Part shown: in pieces, positions 18,176 through 27,347 of the stretch | How positions within the stretch are numbered: the stretch's first letter is position 1 | Layout: every line of letters begins with the position of its first letter | Assembly: GCA_029557535.1 (NCBI GenBank) | Contig: JAKQII010000130.1 | Coordinates: forward strand, 1 to 53,879 | Length of the DNA stretch: 53,879 nucleotides | Direction of reading: 5' to 3' | Origin: Acidobacteriota bacterium | GTDB taxonomy: Bacteria > Acidobacteriota > Blastocatellia > Pyrinomonadales > Pyrinomonadaceae | Notes under the pieces: generated by a model | What the model was told of the DNA's origin: nothing | What the model saw: the letters and a program-made list of their open reading frames with translations, nothing else | The model's database searches: none | Program-made: the position numbers and the translations under genes

Positions 18176-18204
18176 AACCCTGGTGGAAAGCGTAGAATAT
18201 TGGT

Positions 18205-19458
18205 ATGCGACTCGCCGCGAACATTCGGGTTCTTTCGGAATCGTTCAAGCTCGCCCTTTGGAGTTTGCGAAGCCATAAGCTCCGGACGTTCCTGACCCTT
18301 CTCGGAATCATCGTCGGTGTGGCGTCGGTAATCGCCGTGATGACGATCATCAGCGGTCTCGACCAAACTGTTTCAAGCGCATTTTCTTCTCAGGGATCGA
18401 CCGCATTCAGTGTCTCGAAACGCCCTCTCGTGATCACCTCGCGCGAGGACATGATCAAGTTCAACAAGCGCAGGGATGTGACTCGCGAGGACGCCGACGC
18501 GATCGCCCGACTTTGCCGCGACTGCTGGCGAGTCGGAATGGCGGTAAACGGAATGGGCCTCGTCAAGCACGCGGACAACCGCTCCGAAGGCGTCTCCGTG
18601 CGCGGCCTCAGTCTGCCGATGTTCGAGATCGAGAACGTCGCGATCCAAAACGGAAGGGTTTGGACTGAAGCGGAAGGTGGCGCGGGACGCAACGTCTGCG
18701 TGATCGGGACCGACCTCATCGAGAATCTGTTCCCGGGAGGTTCTGCCGACTCGGTCGTCGGCGACGAGATCCGCGTCGACGGCGTGCCGTACAAGATCCT
18801 CGGAGTCGCCGCGCCGTTCGGGAAAGTCCTCGGATTCTCGCGCGACAACTTCGTTTACATCCCGTTTCAGACGGCCCAGAAGATGTTCGGCGCCCGCGAC
18901 TCGATCACGGTTCACATTCAGGTCCGGGACGCTTCCCTTTTCGAAACCGCCAAGGACGAGGTCCGCACCATCATGCGCAACCGGCGCGGCAAGACCTTCG
19001 GAGACGAGGACGACGGCGTTTCGGTCGAATCGCAGGACGCGTTCATCGGTATCTACCAGAACGCGACGTCCGGAATATATTTCGCGACATTCGGTGTCGC
19101 GGCGATCTCGCTCGTCGTCGGCGGGATCGTCGTCATGAACATCATGCTCGTTTCGGTAACGGAGCGGACGAAGGAGGTCGGCCTGCGCAAAGCGGTCGGT
19201 GCACGACGGGCGGACATCCTTCAGCAATTCCTGATCGAGGCAGTGACGGTGACGGTTTTCGGCGGCGCCGTCGGCGTTGTCGTCGGTTACGGACTGGCGT
19301 TCACCCTATCGCTGCTGATGGGATTTCCGGTCCTTGTGAGCGCGCAGTCGGCGTTCTTGGGCGTGACCGTTTCGTTCGTCGTCGGACTCGCGAGCGGACT
19401 TTATCCGGCTTGGCGCGCGGCGCTGCTGAGCCCGATCGACGCGATGAGAGCGGAATAG
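18205..19458 (+). CDS. MacB-like ABC permease, type A (first of four)
   Basis: A 417-residue permease with the MacB/FtsX plan: one N-terminal membrane helix (FLTLLGIIVGVASVIAVMTI), a large periplasmic MacB-PCD domain (about residues 45-270), and three C-terminal helices around the FtsX motif. The motif reads SLVVGGIVVMNIMLVSVTER, followed by KEVGLRKAVGARRADILQQF, with Val where type B copies have Gly. It ends LSPIDAMRAE. It differs most in its periplasmic domain, suggesting a different substrate or partner. It is separated from its ATPase by about 1 kb of repeats, so it may have its own promoter. Confidence 0.93.
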   Translation: MRLAANIRVLSESFKLALWSLRSHKLRTFLTLLGIIVGVASVIAVMTIISGLDQTVSSAFSSQGSTAFSVSKRPLVITSREDMIKFNKRRDVTREDADAIARLCRDCWRVGMAVNGMGLVKHADNRSEGVSVRGLSLPMFEIENVAIQNGRVWTEAEGGAGRNVCVIGTDLIENLFPGGSADSVVGDEIRVDGVPYKILGVAAPFGKVLGFSRDNFVYIPFQTAQKMFGARDSITVHIQVRDASLFETAKDEVRTIMRNRRGKTFGDEDDGVSVESQDAFIGIYQNATSGIYFATFGVAAISLVVGGIVVMNIMLVSVTERTKEVGLRKAVGARRADILQQFLIEAVTVTVFGGAVGVVVGYGLAFTLSLLMGFPVLVSAQSAFLGVTVSFVVGLASGLYPAWRAALLSPIDAMRAE

Positions 19459-19575
19459 AAATTCCAAGATTCCGAGATTCCAAATTCCAAGATTGGCGTT
19501 CGTCATGAGGCGGAATCCGGGAATCGAGAGTGATGGAATCTTGGAATTGTGGACTTTGGAATCTTGGAATACTGA
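19459..19575. repeat. Heptamer (AGATTCC/GGAATCT) inverted array between permease genes
   Basis: The gap opens with AATTCCAAGATTCCGAGATT and closes with the same word reversed (GGAATCTTGGAATTGTGG and following). It resembles the other heptamer arrays with a one-base variation in the unit. Pairing of the two halves would place a hairpin in the intercistronic mRNA. Confidence 0.75.
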
Positions 19576-20817
19576 ATGTCTTTCGATGACCTAAAAGAAT
19601 CGGCCGTAATGGCGCTCGCGACGTTGCGCGAGAACAAATTGCGATCCAGCCTGACCATCCTCGGTGTAGCGGTCGGAGTCTTGACGGTACTCGCGATGGT
19701 CTCGATCATTCAGGGTTTGAACCGCACTTTCACCGAGCAGATCGAATCGCTCGGTTCGAACACGATCTTCGTTTCGAAATTCAGTCCGAGTTTCGGGCGC
19801 CCGCCGGGACAAGAAGAACGCCAGCGGAAGGAGCTGACGCTCGAAGATGCCGACGCGATCCGAGCCGAGGCAAGCTCGGTTGCAGGTGTTTCACCGCTCC
19901 AGCGGAAGATCTCCGCGACCGTGCGTTACGAGGAAAAGGAAACCGATACGCCGGTTTGGATTGGGGTCACGCCATATTATGAGTTCGTCCATTCACAGTA
20001 CGTCGAGACCGGCAGGTTCATCAGCGACACCGACGTCCGCGAGCGCTCGAACGTCGTCGTCCTTGGCCGCGACGTCGTCAAAGCGCTTTTCCCGAACGAC
20101 GAGCCGATCGACAAGGAGGTCAGGATCGCGGGGACTCCGTTCAGGGTCATCGGTGTGATGGAGACGCTCGGATCATTCTTCGGACAGTCCCGTGATAATT
20201 CAGTCTTCGTTCCGATCACGACATTTCAGAAATACTATCCGGAACTGCGGCCTCCGGAAACGGTATTCGTGATCATAATCCGGCCGAAGACCCGCGAGTT
20301 GGTCCCGGCCGCGACGGAAGAGATCCGGGACATTCTTCGGCGGCGGCGCGGACTCGCGTTCGGCGAGCCTGACAATTTCGGCATTTCGTCGCAGGACGCG
20401 CTGCTCGACGTGTACAACCAGCTTACGGGCGCGACGTACCTTGTGCTGACGGCGATCTCGGCGGTCGCGCTCATGATCGGCGGGATCGGAGTGATGAACA
20501 TCATGCTTGTCTCGGTGACGGAGCGGACGAAGGAGATCGGGATCCGAAAAGCGGTCGGCGCGACGCGCAACAGCATACTCTCGCAGTTTCTGATCGAAGC
20601 GGTGATCCTGACCGGGATCGGCGGCGTCATCGGGCTGATCTTCGGCGAGGCGATCAGCTACCTCATCAACACCTACTCGCCGCTGCCGGCTTACATCCCG
20701 ATCTGGGCGATCTTTGTCGGGCTCTTCGTTTCGGCCGCGGTCGGGATCGTCTTCGGCCTCTATCCCGCGTGGAAAGCAGCGCGCCTCGACCCGATCGACG
20801 CATTGCGGTGGGAGTAG
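19576..20817 (+). CDS. MacB-like ABC permease, type B (second of four)
   Basis: 413 residues. It has an N-terminal helix (SSLTILGVAVGVLTVLAMVS), a periplasmic MacB-PCD domain, then the C-terminal membrane part with ALMIGGIGVMNIMLVSVTER and KEIGIRKAVGATRNSILSQF, ending DPIDALRWE. The LMIGGIGVMN motif and the aromatic-Glu ending are shared with the fourth permease (22566) and not with the first or third, which marks it as type B. It needs the separate ATPase at 16441. Co-occurrence with a type A gene directly upstream suggests an A-B heterodimer. Confidence 0.94.
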   Translation: MSFDDLKESAVMALATLRENKLRSSLTILGVAVGVLTVLAMVSIIQGLNRTFTEQIESLGSNTIFVSKFSPSFGRPPGQEERQRKELTLEDADAIRAEASSVAGVSPLQRKISATVRYEEKETDTPVWIGVTPYYEFVHSQYVETGRFISDTDVRERSNVVVLGRDVVKALFPNDEPIDKEVRIAGTPFRVIGVMETLGSFFGQSRDNSVFVPITTFQKYYPELRPPETVFVIIIRPKTRELVPAATEEIRDILRRRRGLAFGEPDNFGISSQDALLDVYNQLTGATYLVLTAISAVALMIGGIGVMNIMLVSVTERTKEIGIRKAVGATRNSILSQFLIEAVILTGIGGVIGLIFGEAISYLINTYSPLPAYIPIWAIFVGLFVSAAVGIVFGLYPAWKAARLDPIDALRWE

Positions 20818-20903
20818 TTCGAAATCCGTATTTCTTGAATGAAAATTCAAGGATCAAAATTCACGAATCGAGGCGCCGCGATTTTTTGCTTTGGTTTTGA
20901 TAT

Positions 20904-21016
20904 TGCCACGACCTTCAGGTCGTGGTCCGGATCATGAATCAACCCGGCTTCAGCCGAATTTGGGCTGAAGCCCGAGCCAATGACAGCCGGCAACCACGGC
21001 CTGAAGGCCGTGGCAA
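20904..21016. mobile_element. MITE/REP-like element with 23-bp palindromic terminal inverted repeats
   Basis: The left end TTGCCACGACCTTCAGGTCG (continuing TGG, 20904-20926) is nearly the reverse complement of the right end (20994-21016, CCACGGCCTGAAGGCCGTGG then CAA), with two differences in 23. Each end is itself a perfect hairpin. Between them lies a third hairpin, CGGCTTCAGCCG-AATTT-GGGCTGAAGCC (20945-20972). The element codes for nothing. Such compact multi-hairpin elements are usually moved in trans by REP-associated transposases or related enzymes, none of which is visible here. Confidence 0.75.
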
Positions 21017-21328
21017 CGTCAAGACAAAGTCGTCCGTCGTACCAGCGGTCACGATTGTAATGAAGACCGGTGAAATCGTCATACTCGCGGCCGGCCTTTC
21101 AATATTCGATTCGCGATTTGTCGTATCCGCATCTTGCGCCTCCGGCGCCCGGATGTGCGGAAAAGCTCCGCTTTTCCGGGCCGCACTCTACTGAAATCAA
21201 GCGGCTCCGCCGTCAAACCTTCTAGCTCTTGAATTTTGAATTTTGAATTTGAACCTCGAATCCCTCTCAATAACTTTCTGAGTCTTCCTTGCGTATTAGC
21301 CACTTGCTTACCTAGGATTGAGCAGACG
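21017..21328. other. Non-coding remainder of the gap before the third permease
   Basis: It contains the hairpin GGAAAAGCTCCGCTTTTCC near 21159-21177 and a short heptamer run (TTGAATTTTGAATTTTGAAT, about 21231-21250). An in-frame ATG at 21236 would add 31 unrelated residues to the third permease and falls inside the heptamer run, so I treat the stretch as untranslated. Confidence 0.6.
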
Positions 21329-22564
21329 ATGAATTTTTCCGAAACAATTAGGCTCGCTCTTTCGGCGATCTGGTCTCACAAACTGCGATCGTTCCTGACG
21401 CTGCTCGGAATGATCATCGCGGTCGCCGCGTTCATGCTCGTTCTTTCGCTGCTGCAGGGATTCAACGCCTATGTCGACGAAAAGATCGCCGGGATCGGCT
21501 CGAACGCGTTCACGATCAGGCGTTTCAGCTTCGACGATTTCAAGAACACCGACACGATCGCCGAGGCCCAGCGCCGCAATAAGGAACTGACATTCGAAGA
21601 ACTCGAGTACATCCGTGAACGATCGCAGTTGATTGGAAAGATCGGCGCCAAGGCGCTCCCCAACTCCGCCGAGATCAAACGCGGAACCGAAAGTCTGAAA
21701 GACGTCATGGTCGAGGGCTTCGAACCGGTGATCGGCGAGATCGAGAACATCGATATTGCCCAAGGGCGGTTTTTCACGAACGCCGAGAACAATAACTCGG
21801 TTCGGGTTGCATTTATCGGCTCCGAAGTGGCGGACAAGTTGTTTCCCGACGGAAACGTGCTTGGCGAAGAGTTTACGATGCGCGGAATTCCGTACCGCGT
21901 GATCGGCGTCCAGACGACAAAGGGGACGGTCTTCGGTCAGTCGCAGGACCTTTTTGTCTGGCTCCCGATCCAAACCTACGGTTCCAATTTCGGAGGATTG
22001 ACCCGAGGCCGCGGCCTCTATTTCGAAGGTACGGCGATCAACCCGAAGCTGTTCGATGCGGCGGTCGACGAGGCGCGGACGCTGATGCGCGTCAAACGCC
22101 GGCTTTCGAGCGGCGAAAAGGACAATTTCGGGATCCTGACGCCGGACGCGATCGCGAGCCTTCGCGATTCGATTCTGAAGCCGATCTTCACGGTGATCCT
22201 GATCGTACCCGCGATCTCTCTGGTCGTCGGCGCGATCGTCATCATGAACATCATGCTCGTCGCCGTGACCGAGCGGACGAAAGAGATCGGCATCCGGAAA
22301 AGCCTCGGCGCCAGGCAGACGGACGTTCTGCGGCAATTCTTGTTCGAATCCGCGACGCTCGCGGCGATCGGCGGGTTCATCGGACTCGGTATCGCAAAGC
22401 TTCTCGGCTATATCGTGACGCATTACCTGATTCAGACCGTGATCCCGTGGTGGGCGGCGGTCGTCGCGATCGGCGTCTCGGCCGCTGTCGGCATTCTTGC
22501 CGGGATCTTCCCCGCGTGGAAAGCGGCGAGGCTCGATCCGATCGAGGCCCTGAGGGCTGACTGA
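21329..22564 (+). CDS. MacB-like ABC permease, type A' (third of four)
   Basis: 411 residues from ATG 21329, which puts the first membrane helix (FLTLLGMIIAVAAFMLVLSL) about 20 residues in, as in the other copies. The periplasmic domain is followed by SLVVGAIVIMNIMLVAVTER and KEIGIRKSLGARQTDVLRQF, ending DPIEALRAD. The motif ISLVVGxIVxMN is shared only with the first permease, so it belongs to type A. It abuts the fourth permease with one base between stop and start, which makes this A'-B' pair a clear translational unit. Confidence 0.94.
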   Translation: MNFSETIRLALSAIWSHKLRSFLTLLGMIIAVAAFMLVLSLLQGFNAYVDEKIAGIGSNAFTIRRFSFDDFKNTDTIAEAQRRNKELTFEELEYIRERSQLIGKIGAKALPNSAEIKRGTESLKDVMVEGFEPVIGEIENIDIAQGRFFTNAENNNSVRVAFIGSEVADKLFPDGNVLGEEFTMRGIPYRVIGVQTTKGTVFGQSQDLFVWLPIQTYGSNFGGLTRGRGLYFEGTAINPKLFDAAVDEARTLMRVKRRLSSGEKDNFGILTPDAIASLRDSILKPIFTVILIVPAISLVVGAIVIMNIMLVAVTERTKEIGIRKSLGARQTDVLRQFLFESATLAAIGGFIGLGIAKLLGYIVTHYLIQTVIPWWAAVVAIGVSAAVGILAGIFPAWKAARLDPIEALRAD

Positions 22565-22565
22565 C

Positions 22566-23831
22566 ATGATTCTTAAAAGCAACGCGTTTTACGAGAACAT
22601 GAAGATGGCCTTCGCGACGCTGAGGGCAAACAAGTTGCGTTCGTTTCTGACGATCATCGGCGTCGTTATCGGCGTCGTGGTCGTGATGACGATCTCGTCG
22701 ATCATTTCCGGCATCGATCTTGCGGTCAAAAAGCAGATCGAATCGTTCGGGACGCGCTCGATCTTTCTTCGAAAGTTCGACATCAAGGCGATCCAAACCG
22801 GCCGGCGCAGCCAGGAAGAGCGGATGCGGAAACCGTTGACGGTCGAAGACGTCGAGGCGCTGAAGAATCTTTCATCCATCGAGGTCGCCGTTCCGTTTCT
22901 CGATATCACGAACAACTTTTTCGGCCAGAAACTGCTCGTCTCGGGCCGTAATGGAAAAACCTCTTCGAGCGTCAGGCTTCAAGGCACGATGCCCGACGTT
23001 GAGAAGACTTCGACCGTGATCCTCAAGGAAGGGCGATGGTTCACGACGAACGAGGCCGACGACAAAACGGACGTCTGTCTGATCGGATCGTCCGTCGCCG
23101 AAGCCTACTTTCCGTTCGGATCGGCGATCGGCGAAGAACTCGAGGTCGGGGGACGGATCTTCCGGGTCATCGGCGTGTTGGAAAAGAAGGAGCAGTTATT
23201 CGGCGGCGGCAGCGGCAGCAACGATCAGAACAACGTCATTTACATGGGACTCGGATCAGCGTTGCGGCTCAAGCCCTACGCCGACGACCTTTTCATCCTC
23301 GCGGTGGCGAAAGAGGGGCGTCTTGATGACGCCAAGGATCAGGTGCAGGATCTGCTCCGCGTCCGTCGTCAGGTAAAGTTCGGCGAACCGAACAATTTCG
23401 GAATGGAGACCGCGGCCGGGATCATCGAACAATTTCAGTCGATCACCGCGGGCGTCGCGCTCGCGATGGTCGTGATCTCGTCGATCGGACTGATGATCGG
23501 CGGAATCGGTGTCATGAACATCATGCTCGTGTCCGTCACGGAACGCACGCGTGAGATCGGGATCCGAAAGGCGATCGGCGCGCGGCAAACCGACATTCTG
23601 CTCCAGTTTCTAATTGAAGCGGCGACGCTGACGGGATTCGGCGGACTCGTCGGACTGTCGTTCGGGTGGGTACTGACGCTGCTGATCGCGCTCGTCTTTC
23701 CATCCTATGTTCCGTGGTGGGCGCCGCCGCTTGGTTTCGGTGTCAGCGTCGGGATCGGGGTCATTTTCGGTCTTTTCCCGGCGTGGAAAGCGGCGCGGCT
23801 CGACCCGATCGAATCTCTCCGATATGAGTAA
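22566..23831 (+). CDS. MacB-like ABC permease, type B' (fourth of four)
   Basis: 421 residues with an N-terminal helix (FLTIIGVVIGVVVVMTISSI), a periplasmic MacB-PCD domain with a Gly/Ser loop (GGGSGSNDQNN), and the membrane part LMIGGIGVMNIMLVSVTERT, then REIGIRKAIGARQTDILLQF, ending DPIESLRYE. The LMIGGIGVMN motif and LR-aromatic-E ending match the second permease. It is coupled to the third permease. Being last, it is followed by 460 bp of repeat DNA and then a gene on the opposite strand. Confidence 0.94.
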   Translation: MILKSNAFYENMKMAFATLRANKLRSFLTIIGVVIGVVVVMTISSIISGIDLAVKKQIESFGTRSIFLRKFDIKAIQTGRRSQEERMRKPLTVEDVEALKNLSSIEVAVPFLDITNNFFGQKLLVSGRNGKTSSSVRLQGTMPDVEKTSTVILKEGRWFTTNEADDKTDVCLIGSSVAEAYFPFGSAIGEELEVGGRIFRVIGVLEKKEQLFGGGSGSNDQNNVIYMGLGSALRLKPYADDLFILAVAKEGRLDDAKDQVQDLLRVRRQVKFGEPNNFGMETAAGIIEQFQSITAGVALAMVVISSIGLMIGGIGVMNIMLVSVTERTREIGIRKAIGARQTDILLQFLIEAATLTGFGGLVGLSFGWVLTLLIALVFPSYVPWWAPPLGFGVSVGIGVIFGLFPAWKAARLDPIESLRYE

Positions 23832-23948
23832 CGGAATCTGCCCGCGCATCACACGAATAGACGCGAAATCAGCATTTATTTTGACTTGTGTCAGTTGCTT
23901 GATTCTTGGATCGCAATCCTAAGAAAATGGCGCAAGCCGCAACTAAGT

Positions 23949-24234
23949 TTTTCGCGTGATTCGCGGGCAAAAAAGCACTTTGTCCACGAGGAAGCACGAA
24001 GTCTGCTCGAAGGATTTTTCGTTTGATGGGCAAGAAACATTTTGTCCACGAAAGAATGCGAAGGTCACAAGAAGCAGTTTTCGCGTGATTCGCGTGATTC
24101 GCGGGCAAAAACACTTTGTCCACGAAGAAGCACGAAGTCTGGACGAAGGATTTATCGTTTGATGGGAAAAAACACTCTGTCCACGAAAGAACGCGAAGGT
24201 CACACGAAGCCGTTTTCGCGTGATTAGCGGACAA
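23949..24234. repeat. Tandem direct repeat, two ~130-bp units plus a partial third
   Basis: Unit 1 (23949-24077, 129 bp) and unit 2 (24078-24212, 135 bp) share TTTTCGCGTGATTCGCGGGC, CACTTTGTCCACGA, GAAGCACGAAGTCTG, GATTTTTCGTTTGATGGG-like sequence and CGAAAGAATGCGAAGGTCAC with few changes. Unit 2 has one extra GTGATTCGC. The first 20-odd bases start a third unit at 24213. Unit 1 and the preceding stretch (23832-23948) hold no gene; the six-frame reading of the repeat is open in several frames only because the unit is low in stops. Confidence 0.85.
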
Positions 24235-24291
24235 TACAACGCCCGCCGGACTTCAGCAGAATCCGGCGGGCATCTCTTGTGTGGAAATCGA

Positions 24292-25092
24292 CTAGCTCGG
24301 GTTTCCCGACGTGAACGCGCCGACGACCCGCAGCGCGATTCCGATCAACGCGATGATGATCGTGATCGCCCACGCCGAGGCAGACGAGATCTTGTTCATG
24401 ATCCGCAATCCGATCGCCGCGAGGATCCAACCCCAGATCGCGAACAGATCGATGACGCTGACGAGCGTCGCCAGGACCGGCATCCCGGTTCCGTCCCAAA
24501 ACATCAGGGCATTCGCTTTCACGAGTCCGCGCTGAGCCGCACCGAAGTCGATCTCATCGGTGCTCTTCAAAAACAGGACGATTACGTTTGCGACCATAAA
24601 GAGGATCGTCGGCGGCAAACTTGAATAAATGAATACTGAAACCGACTGCAGAAACCCGGCCTGGCCGCCGAACGCCTTGCCTCCGACCCAATAGAACAGG
24701 CCGCCGAGCAAAATGCCGATGCACGCGAAGACAGGCACGGCGAACCGCGTGTACTTCATGATCGTGAGCTGCAAGCTGATCGCCTGCTGCTTTTGTTCGC
24801 CGGTCATCGAGGCCGTTCGAGGATTCTTGTCAAACTGGTCGGTCATCCAGCGGCGCATTCCGTCGTCACCGACACGCATCGCCAATCCGAATGTCCAAAC
24901 GGTTGCCAGTATGGCGATGATGACCGCTCCGATCACGAATCGGGGTTTGCGACGCAGATCTTCGAAGGTCGCACCCGGATCGAAGAAGATATTGCCGATC
25001 GTCGCGATCTCGGACATCTGCGCCGGCTCCGCCGCTGGAGCGGGCATTTCGGGCAACGGTGGCTCCTGCCAATCATTCTTGGGCTCTTCCAT
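24292..25092 (-). CDS. Yip1-domain membrane protein
   Basis: A 266-residue protein. A Pro/Glu-rich cytoplasmic N-terminus of about 35 residues leads into the typical Yip1 opening (NIFFDPGATFEDLRRKPRFV) and about five membrane helices (for example FVIGAVIIAILATVWTFGLA and AVPVFACIGILLGGLFYWVG). Bacterial Yip1-like proteins are common in Acidobacteria-type genomes but have no firm function; roles in membrane organisation or transport have been suggested. It lies 75 bp downstream of the oligopeptide ATPase gene on the same strand and may share its transcript. Confidence 0.88.
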   Translation of the reverse strand: MEEPKNDWQEPPLPEMPAPAAEPAQMSEIATIGNIFFDPGATFEDLRRKPRFVIGAVIIAILATVWTFGLAMRVGDDGMRRWMTDQFDKNPRTASMTGEQKQQAISLQLTIMKYTRFAVPVFACIGILLGGLFYWVGGKAFGGQAGFLQSVSVFIYSSLPPTILFMVANVIVLFLKSTDEIDFGAAQRGLVKANALMFWDGTGMPVLATLVSVIDLFAIWGWILAAIGLRIMNKISSASAWAITIIIALIGIALRVVGAFTSGNPS

Positions 25093-25167
25093 GTTGGTTT
25101 CTCCTCAAATTGTAAAGTTATGTAAAGCGTCTGAAATGGATACGCTGCGAGTCGGACCAGCGTTTCA

Positions 25168-26157
25168 TTATTCACCGTCGATCCGGATGCACGCGGCAAA
25201 ATGCCCGGGCCGGATCTCGCGCAGTTCCGGTTCCTCGTTCGCGCAATCGCCGATCGCGATCGGACAACGCGTTCGGAAACGGCAGCCCGACGGCGGATTG
25301 ATCGGCGTCGGCACGTCGCCGCTAAGCACGATCCGTTCGCGCTTCTGCGTCGGATCCGGGATCGGGATCGCCGACAGCAGCGCCTTTGTGTACGGATGAA
25401 GAGGCAACTCGTACAGTTCCTCCGCATCCGCGATCTCGACGATCTTGCCGAGATACATTACCGCGACGCGGTTCGAAATATGCTCGACGACCGCAAGTCC
25501 ATGCGAAATAAAGAGATACGTCAGTCCGAACTCGGCTTGCAGGTCCTGGAGCAAATTGACGACCTGCGCCTGAACCGAGACGTCGAGCGCCGAAACGGGC
25601 TCGTCGGCGATGATCAGCTTCGGATTGAGCGCGAGCGCCCTCGCGATCCCGATCCGCTGCCGCTGGCCGCCCGAAAACTCATGCGGATAGCGGTGCATGT
25701 AGTCGGGATCGAGCCCGACCTTCTTGAGAAGATCTGCGACTTTCTCGCGCCGATCGGCCTTGGTTCCGATCTTGTGGATGGTGAGCGGCTCGGAGACGAT
25801 CGAGAAGATCGAGAGCCGCGGGTTCAGGCTCGCGTACGGATCCTGAAAAATGATCTGCATTTCGCGGCGCAGCGCCTGCATCTTGTCATGCGGAAGATTC
25901 GTAATGTTCTCGCCCTCGAAGAAGACTTCCCCGCTCGTCGGTTCATGAAGACGCAGCAAACAGCGTCCGACGGTCGATTTTCCGCAACCCGACTCGCCAA
26001 CGAGTCCGAGCGTTTCGCCGGCGCGGATGTCGAACGAGATCCCGTCGACGGCGCGCACGACATCGTCCGAGTCTTCGACCGGAAAATGCTTGACGAGGTC
26101 CGTCACCGCGACGAGTTCGCCGAATGCCGCTTCTGCTGCTTTTGAATCCCTAGTCAT
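25168..26157 (-). CDS. Oligopeptide/dipeptide ABC transporter ATPase (OppF/DppF type)
   Basis: 329 residues from ATG 26157. The nucleotide-binding domain has Walker [14 protein letters not shown] loop [12 protein letters not shown], signature [16 protein letters not shown], Walker [13 protein letters not shown] and switch His in FISHGL. The C-terminal oligopeptide-transporter extension carries the Pro-rich, Cys-containing motif ([14 protein letters not shown]). Residues before the conserved start could extend from an earlier codon at 26190, but that would overlap the upstream gene. It is paired with the OppD-type gene 11 bp upstream. No permease or binding-protein gene is adjacent, so the membrane parts must be encoded elsewhere. 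Confidence 0.94.
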   Translation of the reverse strand: MTRDSKAAEAAFGELVAVTDLVKHFPVEDSDDVVRAVDGISFDIRAGETLGLVGESGCGKSTVGRCLLRLHEPTSGEVFFEGENITNLPHDKMQALRREMQIIFQDPYASLNPRLSIFSIVSEPLTIHKIGTKADRREKVADLLKKVGLDPDYMHRYPHEFSGGQRQRIGIARALALNPKLIIADEPVSALDVSVQAQVVNLLQDLQAEFGLTYLFISHGLAVVEHISNRVAVMYLGKIVEIADAEELYELPLHPYTKALLSAIPIPDPTQKRERIVLSGDVPTPINPPSGCRFRTRCPIAIGDCANEEPELREIRPGHFAACIRIDGE

Positions 26158-26168
26158 CGATCTATTTC

Positions 26169-27146
26169 TCAAACCCGATAAAGCACGCACCTTACTTTTG
26201 CATCACCGGCGACGTCGAGCAGCGGTATGTCGCCCTTCGCGCACTCATCCTTCCGATACGCGCAGCGCGGCGCAAAGTGACATCCGTCCGGCAGTTGCGT
26301 CGGGCTCGGGACCGTTCCTTCGATCGTCTGCAGGCGCGTCACCTTGTCGATCTCATTTGAACTCAGCTTCGGCACCGAACGCAGCAATCCCTGCGTATAC
26401 GGATGCTTCGGGTTTCCGAAGATCTCGTCGACGCCCGATTCCTCGACGATGCGCCCCGTGTACATCACCGAAACGCGGTCGGCGACCTCGGCGACGACCC
26501 CGAGGTCATGCGTGATGAGCAAAACCGCGAGTTTGCGCGTCTTCCGCAGTTCGTCGAGAAGCTCGAGGATCTGCGCCTGGATCGTCACGTCGAGCGCCGT
26601 CGTCGGCTCGTCGGCGATCAGAAGTTCCGGATCACACGCCAGGGCCATCGCGATCATCACACGCTGGCGCATTCCGCCTGAAAGCTGATGCGGATAGTCC
26701 GCGACGCGACGCTCGGGCGACGGAATCGCCACCTCCTTCATCGATGCGATCGCCGCTTCCCATGCGTCCTTTTTGTTCAGTTTGCGATGCAGTCGCAGGG
26801 CTTCGGCGATCTGCTCCCCGACCGTATAGACCGGATTGAGCGACGTCATCGGATCCTGAAAGATCATTCCGATGTCGTTGCCGCGGATCTCGCGCATGCG
26901 TTCGTCGGAGGCGTCGGTGAGTTCCTCGCCCTTGAACTTGATCGATCCGCCGGCGATCTTCCCGGGCGGCGCAATCAGGCGCATGACCGAAAGAGCGGTG
27001 ATTGACTTCCCGCAGCCGGATTCTCCGACGAGCCCGAGAAGCTCGCCTTCGTCGATGTTGAAACTTACGTCATTGACGGCCTGCACCAGGCCGGCACGGG
27101 TCGGAAAGTGGGTCTGAAGATTTTTTACCTCAAGCAGATGGGTCAT
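26169..27146 (-). CDS. Oligopeptide/dipeptide ABC transporter ATPase (OppD/DppD type)
   Basis: A 325-residue importer ATPase. Walker A is [14 protein letters not shown] loop [12 protein letters not shown], signature [16 protein letters not shown], Walker [13 protein letters not shown] and switch His in LITHDLG. The C-terminal extension holds [20 protein letters not shown], the Cys-containing segment typical of OppD/DppD and OppF. It begins close to the start of the divergent S41 peptidase transcript. With the following gene it forms the two-ATPase engine of a peptide or nickel-type importer; the substrate cannot be deduced. Confidence 0.94.
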   Translation of the reverse strand: MTHLLEVKNLQTHFPTRAGLVQAVNDVSFNIDEGELLGLVGESGCGKSITALSVMRLIAPPGKIAGGSIKFKGEELTDASDERMREIRGNDIGMIFQDPMTSLNPVYTVGEQIAEALRLHRKLNKKDAWEAAIASMKEVAIPSPERRVADYPHQLSGGMRQRVMIAMALACDPELLIADEPTTALDVTIQAQILELLDELRKTRKLAVLLITHDLGVVAEVADRVSVMYTGRIVEESGVDEIFGNPKHPYTQGLLRSVPKLSSNEIDKVTRLQTIEGTVPSPTQLPDGCHFAPRCAYRKDECAKGDIPLLDVAGDAKVRCVLYRV

Positions 27147-27347
27147 TCGGTTTCAACAAATCGCGCGATCCCAATCGGAACCCCAGAATCCCGATATCGA
27201 TACTCGAAATCCAAAAAAACATCGGATATTAGCGGACCGGCGAGCGTTAGGCATGCAACTCTTTTAATCGCTTTTTCTTCAAACAGATGTTATCATTTTT
27301 GCCAACTTTTTGTATTCGCCAGGGCAGATTTAGGGAGAGTTCTTGTA

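Noticed and set aside
21236-21328. Earlier in-frame start for the third MacB-like permease
   Set aside because: The added 31 residues are encoded by heptamer repeat sequence and do not align with the other permeases; ATG 21329 places the first helix where the others have it.
23949-24234. CRISPR-like direct repeats
   Set aside because: Units are 129-135 bp and contiguous with no unique spacers, and no cas gene is near.
27108-27347. Earlier ATG for the S41 peptidase
   Set aside because: It would overlap the start of the divergent oppD-type gene and bury the signal peptide; the GTG at 27348 has a ribosome site and yields a normal exported protein.
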